Made by a program: the position numbers and the translations under genes. Positions 44,351 through 55,263 of a DNA stretch of 64,000 nucleotides are shown here, one piece after another. Numbering within the stretch: the first letter of the stretch is position 1; the number at the start of each line of letters is the position of its first letter. The stretch is from the NCBI RefSeq assembly GCF_035222275.1, contig NC_085884.1:3038001-3102000 (forward strand), written 5' to 3'. The notes below the pieces were generated by a model, which was given only the letters and a program-made list of their open reading frames with translations, ran no database searches and had not been told where the DNA came from. The stretch comes from Podospora bellae-mahoneyi. Its lineage: Eukaryota > Ascomycota > Sordariomycetes > Sordariales > Podosporaceae.

Positions 44351-46694
44351 ATGCAAACGCTTGCAACTGATCATGACAGCTCTGACGGCGACTCAGTTTC
44401 CCAAGTGGGCGCCAGGGCAGCCAAAGCAAAGAGACGACACCAAACCAAAGATAGCCAACCTTGGGTGAGTTTCCAATTTCCACACAGGTATCTCAGATCT
44501 CTAATAATGAATCACCTAGCCACACTTTCGACTCCCTCCATCATTTGTCCGTCCAGAATTCCACGAGTCCGAGAATTCGGACTCTGAAGACGACTTGCCG
44601 AAACGCCATCGGATAGTACATCGAGGGCCTCCAGCCGAAACCAAAGAGAACCATGACACAACGCCGTCAAGCTCGATACTACGCCATCAGCTGGAAGCGC
44701 AAAGTCATCCCCTCGTCAAACCACATTCCTGCCCGCACTGCGTTGCAATAGCCGTTGATTTGCGCAGGCAACTAGCCCGCGTCACGTTCCGTGGGGATGC
44801 TTGGGCCCGAGAAGGGTGGACGACCGCCAATAGAAAGTTTCCCTTGACTGTCGACCAAGCAAGAGCCGCCAGCCACAAAGGATGCGCGTTCTACAGATAC
44901 CTCCTCGCTGATGACGACCCCGCTTATGCGATACGAAACGATGTATGGGGTTCCTCTCCTGGCAGGATTCCTTTCGAGATAGTGATGCAAAATGGCCGAT
45001 GCAGACTCTACCCTGGACGACGGAAAGGAGAGTTTCGAGAGTTCTCCCTGTACACCATCCCAGGACAAAAGGCTTTGCACCCTTTTCTTGGGTATCAACT
45101 CCCACCGAACCTTGTTCCCAACTCCCAACTCAGCTTCACCCGTGTTCGAGGCTGGCTAAACGAATGCCTCCGGAACCACAAACTATGCAACGCATTCCAG
45201 CGAGCTTACATGCCCAAAAGGCTCATCGAAGTGACCACTACCGCAGCTTCGGGGAGTCTTTGCGCTCGATTGGTCACAAACCCCACGCCAGGTCGTTATG
45301 CCGCGCTGAGCTACTGCTGGGGCGGTGACCAAAAGTCCAAGACCATCAGAAGTGTTTTGGGTACCTACGAGAAGGAAATCCTAATGGGTATCCTACCCCA
45401 AACGCTTCAGGATGCGTTGACAGTAACACACGGTATCGGCCTCCGCTACCTCTGGGTAGACGCCATGGCAATCGTTCAAGACGACGATGAGGACAGAGAC
45501 GAGCAGATATCCCAGATGCACCGCATCTACCTCGGCGCCTCCTTCACCATCGTCGCAGCAAAGGCAGTGACCAGCCTTGACGGTTTTCTCGCCCCAAGAG
45601 CAAAGTACCAGCCCTCCATCATCTCCGCCCGGCTGGATGACAACGTCTTTGGGGAGATCCTTGCCTTTCCAAAGCACGATGTCCTCAGTGACTATAACCT
45701 CTTTACTCGCGGTTGGACATTTCAGGAGACGCAGCTCTCGACAAGGATACTGGCGTATGGCTTGCATGAATTGGTGTACTCGTGTTTAGAGGCCAGGCAT
45801 CGGGATGGTGGATACGAGCATGTGTTCGATCCGCCACCGGCTTCAATCTACCTGCGCGACACGAGCGACGATCCCGCAGCACAAATGGTGGAGAATCTCG
45901 ACCCGGGAAATCAAAAGCTGGGGCGGGATGAACACCCGTTTGGTTGGGAGACAATCGTCTTCAAGTATAGCCAGCGGTTTCTCACTGATGGGTTGGATAA
46001 GCTCCCTGCTGTCTCGGCTATTGCGGAGGAGTACTCCCTCACCAAGCCAGTCACGGAATATTACGCCGGGCTATGGAAGGAAGACTTTCTGCATCAGTGT
46101 CTTTGGCAAGTAAGCTTCAATACCGCAATGAGGCCGAAGGGGGTGTATAGAGCCCCGTCTTGGTCGTGGGCTTCGGTTGATGGCGCGGTGCATGGATTTA
46201 CCAAGGAGCGCCTCAATCTGAAGTTTTCTTGTTCGCTGCTTCATGTTGAGACGACGCTGGTGTCGACGAGGAATCGTTTTGGGAGGGTGGGTAACGGTTT
46301 TATGCGGCTTCGTGGCAGGATGCGCAAGGTTTTGTGGTCGAGCAGTGGGATTCGGGCCGGGCATGCTGGACGCGCAGCGGAGGATGTTGCTAGCAGATGG
46401 CCGGATGAACCGTACGGGTTTGATGACCGCCTGTCGTTGACGGTGGATTTTGTTGGTGAGTGGCCGAAGGATTCGGAGGTGGAATTTTGGTGTCTTGAAA
46501 TTTGCACCTTCTTCCGGGATGGGTTTGAACGTGGTCAGGGACTGTTGCTTGACAAGGTTGATGGGGGAGAGCATCCCGATCTCTCGGACGAAATCTTTCG
46601 CCGTGTGGGCCAGGCATACTTTGGCGCGGATGTTGCCGAGCCGTACTGGTTTGATGATGGTGTTTCGGAGTGGAAGGAGATTGTCGTTGTGTGA
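44351..46694 (+). CDS. HET-domain protein (heterokaryon incompatibility type), copy 3
   Basis: Two exons (44351-44464 and 44520-46694) with a 55-nt GT-AG intron give 762 residues. The long second exon has no useful ATG at its beginning, and the short first exon supplies one in phase. A CPHC pair lies at 109-112 in the N-terminal extension. The HET core is of the other large subfamily: RYAALSYCWGG (296-306), YLWVDAMAIVQDDDED (348-363), MHRIYLGASFTIVAA, and RGWTFQETQLSTRIL (435-449). The usual Cys of LWIDSLCIIQD is Ala here. Downstream are YRAPSWSWASVDG and a C-terminal domain ending WKEIVVV. It differs in type from copies 1 and 2. Predicted to trigger incompatibility responses; complete in this window. 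Confidence 0.92.
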
Positions 46695-46766
46695 GCCTTT
46701 TCGAAACCATGCCACATCCAGAGTTTAGAAAGACAATTGCTGGCCAAGTACCTTCATCAAATCCAA

Positions 46767-46837
46767 GCATCAGTGGTTTAGTGGTAAAATCCATCGTTGC
46801 CATCGATGGGCCCCGTGTTCGATTCACGGCTGATGCA
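46767..46837 (+). tRNA. tRNA-Gly (GCC)
   Basis: 71 nt. The acceptor stem GCATCAG/CTGATGC closes with discriminator A. The D-arm is GTGGTTTAGTGGTAAAAT-like. The anticodon stem CATCG/CGATG holds the loop TTGCCAT with GCC at 46799-46801, and the T-loop is TTCGATT. No intron. It starts 73 bp after the HET copy 3 stop codon. Confidence 0.95.
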
Positions 46838-47031
46838 TCTGATATCTTGATCCTTGGATCTACAAAACCTTTTGTCAACCACTGTTAATCTGTTCTTTTT
46901 GCTGCCCAGCATCCTTAGAAGTAATGCGCTTAGTTAGACTTTGCCATGGAGAAGAAAATGCCCATTCTTTTTACGGCTTTGAACGAGGGAGGGGGTTAAA
47001 AATATGCAAGCTTGACAATGGAAAAAAGAGA

Positions 47032-47123
47032 CTCGGATACCGGGAGTCGAACCCGGGGCTGTTGAGAGAGCAGACACTTCTGAGAAGTGAGAGTCAACGA
47101 TGTTACCGCTACACCATACCCGA
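47032..47123 (-). tRNA. tRNA-Glu (CTC) with intron
   Basis: 92 nt on the minus strand. The acceptor stem TCGGGTA pairs with TATCCGA (one G-T), with discriminator G. Anticodon stem GTTGA/TCAAC; loop starts CTCTCA, placing CTC at 47091-47089. A 21-nt intron (47087-47067) follows position 37, where eukaryotic tRNA introns sit. The T-arm is CCGGG-TTCGACT-CCCGG. Confidence 0.9.
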
Positions 47124-47586
47124 TTGAATCGTGTGTGGTCCCGATTGATAGCAGTGGGTTTGGAGGTAAACTTCAAGTTCCAAAGGTGATTGATGTCGGG
47201 CAGCCATCGCGTTGCAATGAAAGGGGCGATCACCTCCCTTAGGTACTTTGAACAACGTAGCCCTTTCCCATTTCTTTTCCAGTCTAAAGCCTGAGGAAAG
47301 GTCCTCCCTGATGACATGACGCCACCCCCCTACGTCGCTGCCCAAGAGCCAGGCTGTTATCGTCTGACGGAGTGTTGGCTTCCAGTCGTGGGAAAGCACC
47401 ACATTGAGAGACGGCGACACCGAACTATTCTAGCTTGCACTCTGCGCCAAAGTGCATTTCCTCCTACAACCGTCAACGCCAGGTCGACACTCCTCTCCAA
47501 TAGTCTCTCGGTATCACTTCTCTGTATACGTTATCCAGGATATCTGTCTCTCCAACTCTTCTCCCATCTCAGTCATCAGCTCCACC

Positions 47587-48337
47587 ATGAAGCTCGCTAC
47601 GGTCGGTCTCCTCTCGTTCGCGGTATGTGAGGCATGATATCCCTGAGTTTCGTCAACCTCCCAACACCTGTATTCTAGCAGAGCATCGTCCTCGGCAGTC
47701 CATCCCCCTCCTCAACTCCAGTCCGTCGCGATGTTGACCTCCAATGGACGGTCCAAGCAGTTCCCAACGGCCCATTTATCCACGTGAACGGTACCATTGA
47801 GCAGGTTTACGACCACGTTCTCAAGATCAACCCGTCCTTCGACAAGGAATTCGTGCCTGGGCATCTCCCGGACGAAGACCCCTGGTCCCCCCCACTTCAA
47901 GCACCCTTCTAGGATGAGGTCAACTTTGAGGGCAAGAGGACTGAGTGTGGTGAACCACTGAGATACGCACCGAGGCGACATATCAGGACTGGAATCGAGT
48001 ATCTTCGGAGACTTCCGTTCGAGGTGCCCGAGCTTGCACCTGGTACCTGTGGTCGTGTCAGCTGTGCGTGGGACTCGGCCATCAAATGGTGCAATAATGT
48101 GGGTGTTTTTTATGCCTGGGGTCTTGGTCGTGAGCTGATGAGGTTATACAGATCCAGCGTGTACAGCGTCTCAAGTCTATGAAGACCCTGGCTGACGGTG
48201 CGGAACACCTTGCCCAGATGTGCGTCAGGCCCGGGCTCAACACACTGGTAAAGGACGCATCGGCATTGGACAGGGTATCGGGACAGGTGTGGCATGAAGG
48301 TGGCTGGAGTATTATTGTGGGCCTGGAGAACTGTTGA
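47587..48337 (+). CDS. Small secreted cysteine-containing protein, frame possibly interrupted
   Basis: A likely ATG at 47587 starts a signal peptide (MKLATVGLLSFA, continuing QSIVLGSP after a 56-nt GT-AG intron, 47623-47678). A second GT-AG intron lies at 48099-48151. The mature part reads DVDLQWTVQAVPNGPFIHVN, GTIEQVYDHVLKINPSF, then TGIEYLRRLPFEVPELAPG followed by CGRVSCAWDSAIKWCNN, and ends with a tail carrying one Cys near the stop. The GxCGRVSC...AIxWCN block recurs, as I recall, in a family of small secreted ascomycete proteins of unknown role. The middle of the frame appears interrupted once unless an unrecognised intron lies there, so this is either a broken copy or a gene with one more intron. 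No function is claimed. Confidence 0.5.
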
Positions 48338-49164
48338 TTCGCTGGGCGTAGCTGAATGGCAAGCATCGTCTCGTAGTATACCTTAATTGATATGGAGTAG
48401 ACCTTGAAAGACGGGGTTCACTCGTCTTGCTACTCTTGACAGCCCATTGAAGGTTAGCATACCCCTCGATCATTTTGGCACCCCTCGTGCTTATATCTCT
48501 AAACGCTTGTTGGTATTATTTTCAACGCCTTTAGATTACCTACGCAGTGGCGTTTGATAGGTCTTACATCCTCTGCGATCTCATCTATGGAGGCCCTTTC
48601 ATCACCTGTCTTTCAGGGCTCCCCAGAAGACGGTTGTGACGACTCATTTCCTCAAATGACCCAATCATATGCTTTCCTCTGATAAAAAGCCCGTCCGTCT
48701 TGTCCAACGGTGAGTGAGCCGTGGTCAAACGACCGGCGGTGCACTTGCAGTGCCAAGGCTGGCTGGTGTAATGACGTCATGCAGTGCTTTGATCGATCTG
48801 CCGCCGCAAGCCACATGGCATCACACGTTGATTTGACGGGCATTAATGAAACACGAGCGGGAAAAAGAGCAATGACGACACAGATGGGCGGATTTTTGTG
48901 ACCAAGACCAAGGAAATTCTGGCAGAGGGTGTCGGGCTGGACGAGAGAGGGGACGGACACAAAATGGGCGTTGGGTGTGTGTTCCAAACCTTTTTGTACT
49001 TTTGTTTTTTCCACACTTGCATATCTTTTTGTTTGTTAGGGATCATCAAAAGGGATAGCTAAGACTGCGGCTTTCTGGGCGCGCGCGAGATTTTTGTTGT
49101 GAATATCACCCACCATACGTCAAGACATTACACTTCGACAAGGGCAACCACAGGATAGGACGTC
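48338..49164. other. Intergenic region
   Basis: No gene recognised. Open frames are short. The right end is the presumed promoter of the PAP2 phosphatase gene. Confidence 0.5.
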
Positions 49165-50523
49165 ATGTCATCGGGGCTTCCGAAATTCTACCAACGGGGC
49201 CGCGACCGGCGTCGCGAGTCCCGCGCTTTGGATGAGGCTATTTCTAATGGTACTGCTGGCACGACGGCTGCGGGGAGTACGAATGTCAAGGGAAGCAAGT
49301 CGTCGCGGTTGATACAGTTTGTCAAGAGGTGGATTTTGGTCTCGTGGAAGGATTTGCTTGCGATGGCTGTTTTTGGGGGTGCTGCTTTGGGGGTGAGTTT
49401 TCTTTTTTGTTTTTGGTACTGACTTGCCTGGTCATGATGCTGATGTTTGTTGTGATGGTAGATCTACCAAGCTCCCTATGCCTCCACCCGCAATTTCCCC
49501 ATCACCTTCAACCAGTCTGGCGATATCGTCTACCCCGAACTCGCCTACCCTCACCGCGGGTGGATCATCAGCCCGCAACTTTCGGGCGTCATCGCGGTTG
49601 TGATCCCGCTTGGGGTTATTTTCCTGGCGCAAATCAGGATCAAGTCATTCTGGGACTTGAACAATGCTGTTTTGGGGCTGTTGTATTCGATGATCTTGTC
49701 GAGTTTCTTCCAGGTTGTTATCAAGAATTTGATTGGGGGGTTCAGGCCGTATTTTTTGGATATTTGCCAGCCGGATATCTCCCTTGCGTCGAGTAATAAT
49801 GCGACGGGTTTGAATGGTGTTGGGTTTCAGCAGATCATGTACACGATCGAAATCTGCACCAACCCGGACAAGGCGGCGATCAAGACGGCTATAACGAGCT
49901 TCCCTTCTGGCCATGCCACAAGTGCGTGGGCGGGGTATGGGTTTTTGTTTTTGTGGATGAACGCGAAGCTGAAGGTTTGGGGTAACTACCAAACGAGCTT
50001 TTACTGGTTGGTCTTGTTGACTGCGCCGGTGTTGGGGGCGACATTGCTGGCGAGTTGTTTGACGGTTGATCAGGCACATCATTGGTATGATATTTTGGCG
50101 GGGAGTATCATTGGGATCGGGACGAGTATTGCCTGTTATCGGTTGGTGTACGCGGCGGTTTGGGATTGGAGGTGGAATCATGTGCCGTTGAAGAGGGCGG
50201 CGCCGTTTGGGTATGAGATGGAGGGTGATCGGTTGTTGCCTACGTATCATAAGGCTACCTGGACGAAGAAGCTGGGTTGGGGGAGGAGGAAGGGCGCGAG
50301 GGTGGGGAGGGGGAGTGTGAGGGGGTCGGTGGAGAAGAAGGGGTTGGCCAGTGGAAGGAGCAGTGAGACGTATGCGAGGAATGGGAGCGCGGTGAGTCCT
50401 CACTCGAGAGTGGCGCCACCGGTGAATGGGTATGGGAATGGTGTTGCTCATCCTGATCCGGCGGTGGCGAGGGGAATAGGAAGCGTTGGGCGGTATGATG
50501 GGAGGGGTGATCAGATGGTTTGA
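49165..50523 (+). CDS. PAP2-family lipid phosphate phosphatase, membrane protein
   Basis: Two exons (49165-49392 and 49462-50523) with a 69-nt GT-AG intron give 429 residues. About six transmembrane helices are visible between residues 60 and 310. The PAP2 motifs are KNLIGGFRP (164-172), FPSGH with catalytic-type His227, and DQAHHWYD with His282 and Asp286. In motif 3 the usual Ser-Arg pair is Cys275-Leu276, so the phosphate-binding Arg is absent. The cytosolic tail of about 110 residues is basic and Gly/Ser-rich. Family members dephosphorylate phosphatidate, diacylglycerol pyrophosphate or similar lipids in ER, Golgi or vacuole membranes. The C-terminal basic tail may bind membranes or carry phosphorylation sites. 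The substrate is not determined. Confidence 0.87.
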
Positions 50524-53162
50524 GTTGGGCTGAGTTTTTGTTTGGTCTACGAATCTGATGGTGTCTTTTTTGTCTGTTGATATTTGGCTTTTGGGAACCG
50601 AGCAAGCAAGCGAGCAGCTACTAGTGTTTTTCTTTTGTTGAAGCGAGTGTAGTTTTATTATTCTAGGATATGTAAGTTTAATAAGATTGATACCCGATGC
50701 ATGTACACATGATGTCCACTTGCGATCTGGTGTCCGGATGTGGTATTTTGTCGCGTGACGGTGAGACGGAGACAGGGACGCACACCGAAGATAGACGTGG
50801 TAAGATACATCATACCCCAGAAGGTGGCTCGGTCCGGCCCATGGTAGCACAGGACATAACACGGCGAAAGGGGTCATGGAATGCGGCACTCAAGCTTCTG
50901 GAAGGCTACATAAAACCCAAGCTATCGGTCAAGCTGTGTCGATCAAGTTGTATTGCAGCGTTGCCCCAATATGTGCTCACTTGCATGTGCCTGATTCGAA
51001 CGGCGTGGTTCGGTGTCCAACACTGCAAAGTGTAACCTGGGGAGACTGAAAATGTGCATGCTAATGGATAGGACCGCCTTGTCAACCGAATCATACATTG
51101 CCTTGCGGAGCTGGTCAGCCAAGTGGCAGGTCGTCTATCACCCATGTCTTGCACCTTCTGCAAAAGTTGGATAGCGGCTTGGCTGAGGATGAGCTATCGA
51201 CCTGTCATCCAGGAGTGCCAGGGTCACCAGGGTGCACCTGCTATCAAGGTGAGGTGGTACCGTATCAGCAGGATCAAGGTTAAGCTTGCTTGGTGGTCCA
51301 AGTCCAGGGCAAGAACATGGAAGCATGTGCAAAGGCCCTGTTGCAGTCGATAAGCAGATAAGTATCCACTGCGCTTGGCTTCTGTCCCAAAGCTCGCCGG
51401 AAGACTTCTAGAAAAGGCCGGTCCTCTTGGCAGCTCACCACTCGGGAACACTACACTACATCTGAGCATCCCAGACTCGGTGTCGATATCTCATGTCAAA
51501 ACAGCCGAGTGTCAGCACATGCCGAGTGGAAGGATTTCTTTACAAAAATACTGAGGTGACCAGAACTGATCAGGAAGGATCCCATGTGATGGCATTGCAT
51601 GGGGGAAAGGAAATTGGATGGCGACATCCCGCGTTTGTGGCGCCAAGGCTGTTTGCGGGGAAGCTTGTCTGTCCCCGATTGGCGGCTTGGCATCTCACAC
51701 AGTTGCCTTAGCGTGGACGGGAGTTCAGATGTGCAAGGAAAGACGTCGGTGGCTGGCTGGGCAATCCCAGGGTTGCCAATGACCGATGCTTTCCGGTGAA
51801 CGCATCCAGGGAAAATCCAAGTGGAAGTGTCGCATTTCCATGACCAACAGATTCAGTATTAAGCCGCAGCTGCATACATCAGAGACATGGAAGCCCAAGA
51901 CAGAAAGACAGGGTGACGGCGGCTCAACAGGCAAGAACTTCACTCTGCGCTAAACCGATTCGAGCGACCGAGCAGCAGCAGGCTGCCGACAGTCCAATGT
52001 GGAGATTTCTGAACCCTAGGCTACATACATTTTCCCGAAAAACCACACGACATCGCAGCCGGCCATTTCCCCGTTCCTTGCAGACAGATATCAACAGCTC
52101 GCTATGGGAAGCTTGCCCGAAAGAAAGTTTCTCCATGGTGGAGAGTCCAGCGCCCGCCGACCCATTGATCCGCCGTTCATGGCCCTGGTCATAGTCGCGG
52201 CAAAACGTGCGCCCGACAGTCACAACGCACACTCTGTCAACACGGCTGAAAGCCATCAGGAATAACCCACGCAGACGAGTCTAAAAACTACTAATAGACA
52301 CATAGATAAGACCGGTCTCTAGTACGGTTCTCGGCACTGCTGGGCTTCGCTGGACATGCTCGAAAGAGATGGTTCTCCGTCCACTTGGCAGTCATGGCAT
52401 GCTCAACTGACGATATCTGCCCTTCTGCTCACCGACAGCTCGTTCATCACGCTCGCCCTTCCTCCTCCTTCAAGAGTACCTCGCGAGCCAACATGGATGC
52501 AAGGTCGTCAGCATGTCGGTGGCGTGCCCCACCGCCGAGAGGATGGCCTCGTCCGGTAAGAGGCCGCTAACAAGGCTCGGCGCGTCTCGGCGGGCTCGGC
52601 GCCGCCTCAACACGGCTTCTCAGTGGGCGGGCACGTTGAAATGGATCCGAACCGACAGGGGATCAACAGTTGGCATGCCGTTTTACCCATAAGCCAAGAC
52701 GAGAAACGAATATCTTATCTTGGACAACGCTGTTCTGCCCGTCCATCACCTTCCTTTCCCGTTGACCCCCCAGGGCAAACCCAATGCCTGTTAAACGTCG
52801 CAATCCCTTGGCAGATGCGGGCCTGGACATGGCTACAATCGCACCTTCCAAAAGCAAGCCCATGATTGCTGACGTTCTGGGCTGCTCCCGTAGTGTAGAG
52901 TGGCATTCATGAGTGCCACCGCCTCCAAGGTAACGCCGGGTGGTGGTGGTCGTTGATCGGACCATGGTATACCATATCAGGAGGTGGGGCGACCTCTTAG
53001 TACATATCCTGCCTGCAACCCCCGAACCAGAACCTTGGGATCTTTTGTTCTTGCGCGTTGAGGTTCTGCCACTACTCCATAACCACCTCCGTCCCCCCCC
53101 CGCCCCCACCTTCACCAGCACCCTCCTCTCACATAGCACAACTCCAGACTACATCAACAGCC
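50524..53162. other. 2.6 kb intergenic region without a gene
   Basis: No open frame exceeds about 115 codons except antisense shadows at the edges, and none resembles a family. A stretch near 50980-51040 contains a TTCGAA-type word but does not fold as a tRNA. The last 200 bp are pyrimidine-rich and lead into the symporter gene. Confidence 0.5.
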
Positions 53163-54728
53163 ATGTCGGAGAAGCATGAGCACGAGACGTCCAAGGACGT
53201 CTCGGCTGAGGGCATCCAGCAGTCCTCTTCTTACCCGAGCCAGAATGAGGAGCCCATGTTCGAAAGAGATCCCAACCGCAAGTGGTGGCACGGCATCAAG
53301 GAACCTGGCCATGCGCTCCAAATCGTGACGGCCGCCATCTTGGCTATCGCCATTGGCATGGCTGTCACCTCCACGGTTGGCAGCAAAAACATTCCCCAGG
53401 CGGCTACTGTTATTGTCGGTATCCCAGGTGTGCTCTGGTTGCGTGCTCTCAGAGCTGTTGGTAAGATGCTCATATTCCGAAATGTCTCCGTCGCATGCTA
53501 ACAGTGTGTTCCTAGTGCTTCCCTTGATTATCTGCGCCATGATTCTCGCTGTTCAAAAGTTGAGGGAAATGTCCACGGGCGGTGGTGCTGTGGTTGCAAA
53601 GTGGTCCGTGTCATACTACGTGCTCACGACCCTGCTCGCCATTGTGCACTCAACTATTGCAGTGGCCGTCGGTTGGATCCGTCTCATGCAGGTTATGGAT
53701 GACGAATCTCTGGAGGTTACCGATCAGGATGACCAGGACATGATCAAGGAGAGAACTGAGACCAAGATTCACGACGTTGTCAAGCAGATGTTTGAGTCCT
53801 TCATCCCTCAAAATGTTGTCAAGTCGCTCGCCGAAGACGGTCTCCTCGCCATCCTCGTCACCTCCGTCATCGTTGGATACCTTCTGAAGCCCAACTCGCC
53901 GCTCCTCAAGGTCATCAAGGAGATTGAGGAGCTCATTACCATCATCATCACCTGGTTGATCAAGGCTGCGCCTATTGGTGTTTTCTTCCTCATCCTGCCC
54001 AACCTCTTCAGACTCGACATTGCCAGTATCGCCCAGAACTTGGGTGTCTTGATTGGCTCTTCGCTTGTCGGCATGTTCTTCCACCTGTTTGTAGTGTTGC
54101 CGCTCCTCTTCTTCATCGTCCTCCGCCGCAACCCTTACAGCTACTGGATGAAGCAGTCGCCTGCCTGGATTACTGCCTGGGGTACTGCTTCCAGTGCCGC
54201 TACGCTCCCGGTCACCATGAAGTGTGCCAAGCGCACTGGTATCCCCGATGGTCTTGCCAAGTTCACCCTGCCCCTGGGTTGCTTGATCAACATGGATGGG
54301 TAAGTTTTTATGACACACTTGGCAAATTTTTCCCCCGACGCCTGCTAACTCGTGTCATCAGTACTGCTATTTACTTCCCGGCTGTCGTTGTCTTCCTTGC
54401 CGCCACTCAGGGCCACGAGCTTACCGGTGCCGACTATGTCATCATCGTCCTGCTCTCCACCCTTGCCTCGATCGGAACCACGCCCATTCCTAGCTCGTCT
54501 CTCGTCTTGACCGTCATGATTGCCACCAGTGTCAACGTCGAGATCACCGGCATGTACGCCGTCGTTGTCGCCATCGATTGGTTCATTGACCGCTTCAGAA
54601 CCGCCGTCAACGTGAGCGGTGATCTGTTCGCTGCTCCCATTATCCAAAAGCTCGCCAAGGTGGAGGACGATGGTGTTGTTTCGGAGGAAGAGGGTGTTGT
54701 CGTTACCGACAACAACGACCGCGTGTAG
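53163..54728 (+). CDS. Dicarboxylate/amino-acid:cation symporter (SLC1/SDF family)
   Basis: Three exons (53163-53460, 53516-54299, 54362-54728) with 55- and 62-nt GT-AG introns give 482 residues. The transport core is clear. First helices start at about residue 55, with LRALRAVVLPLIICAMI at the TM2-TM3 border. Hairpin 1 is GTASSAATLPVTMKCAKR (about 322-339), the TM7 motif NMDGTAIYF is at 358-366, and hairpin 2 is GTTPIPSSSLVLTVMI. These are the substrate- and Na+-binding elements of the glutamate/aspartate/neutral amino-acid transporter fold (DctA, GltPh, SLC1A). The N-terminal tail is acidic and cytosolic; a charged loop (DDQDMIKERTETK) lies between helices 4 and 5. The protein should import acidic amino acids or dicarboxylates with protons or Na+ at the plasma membrane. 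Confidence 0.92.
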
Positions 54729-55263
54729 AGTGCCGGTCGATTGTATGTGTTACGAATTGTCAGACGAAGCGTTGGAGTAATAAGTAGCTTTTTTTTTTTT
54801 TTTTTTTTTTGGGGGCGTGTTTGGTTATAGTTGATGATACCATGGTGCCACGGCACCGCTTGATTTACCATACAACTCGTACTTCTCTTTATGCACCCGA
54901 TTATTCTTGCTACCTTGACATTTTCACGAGTCCGCCAGCCGGATTACCACCGACACAAACATTGTCTCTTTTTGATTCCGAAGCCGCCAATAAAGGCAAT
55001 TATCGCTCTGTTACACAGCGCATATTACTTCCGATATCTGCATGCCGTTCGCCGGGCAGACAAATCGGGACGCCGAACCGGACTTGAAACTGATTGTCTC
55101 CGGTAATCCCGTGCATGATGACACTCTATTTACCCCGCTGTCGAAGATTTACAGGCACGCGGGCGTGGATGCTGACATTTGTGCAACCGTCTGAGCTATT
55201 TTAACCTGCTGTCACTCATACTGCTGATATGTCCCGTTAGTTTTCCCCAACACTTACCGCGAC
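54729..55263. other. Intergenic region with T22 tract
   Basis: A run of 22 T at 54789-54810 followed by five G lies in the presumed 3' flank of the symporter. No gene seen. Confidence 0.5.

Noticed and set aside
49645-50889. 414-codon minus-strand frame antisense to the PAP2 gene
   Set aside because: Pro/His/Arg-rich mirror of codon bias in the PAP2 gene, which has all family motifs.
50980-51040. tRNA-like TTCGAA word
   Set aside because: No acceptor, D or anticodon stems can be formed around it.
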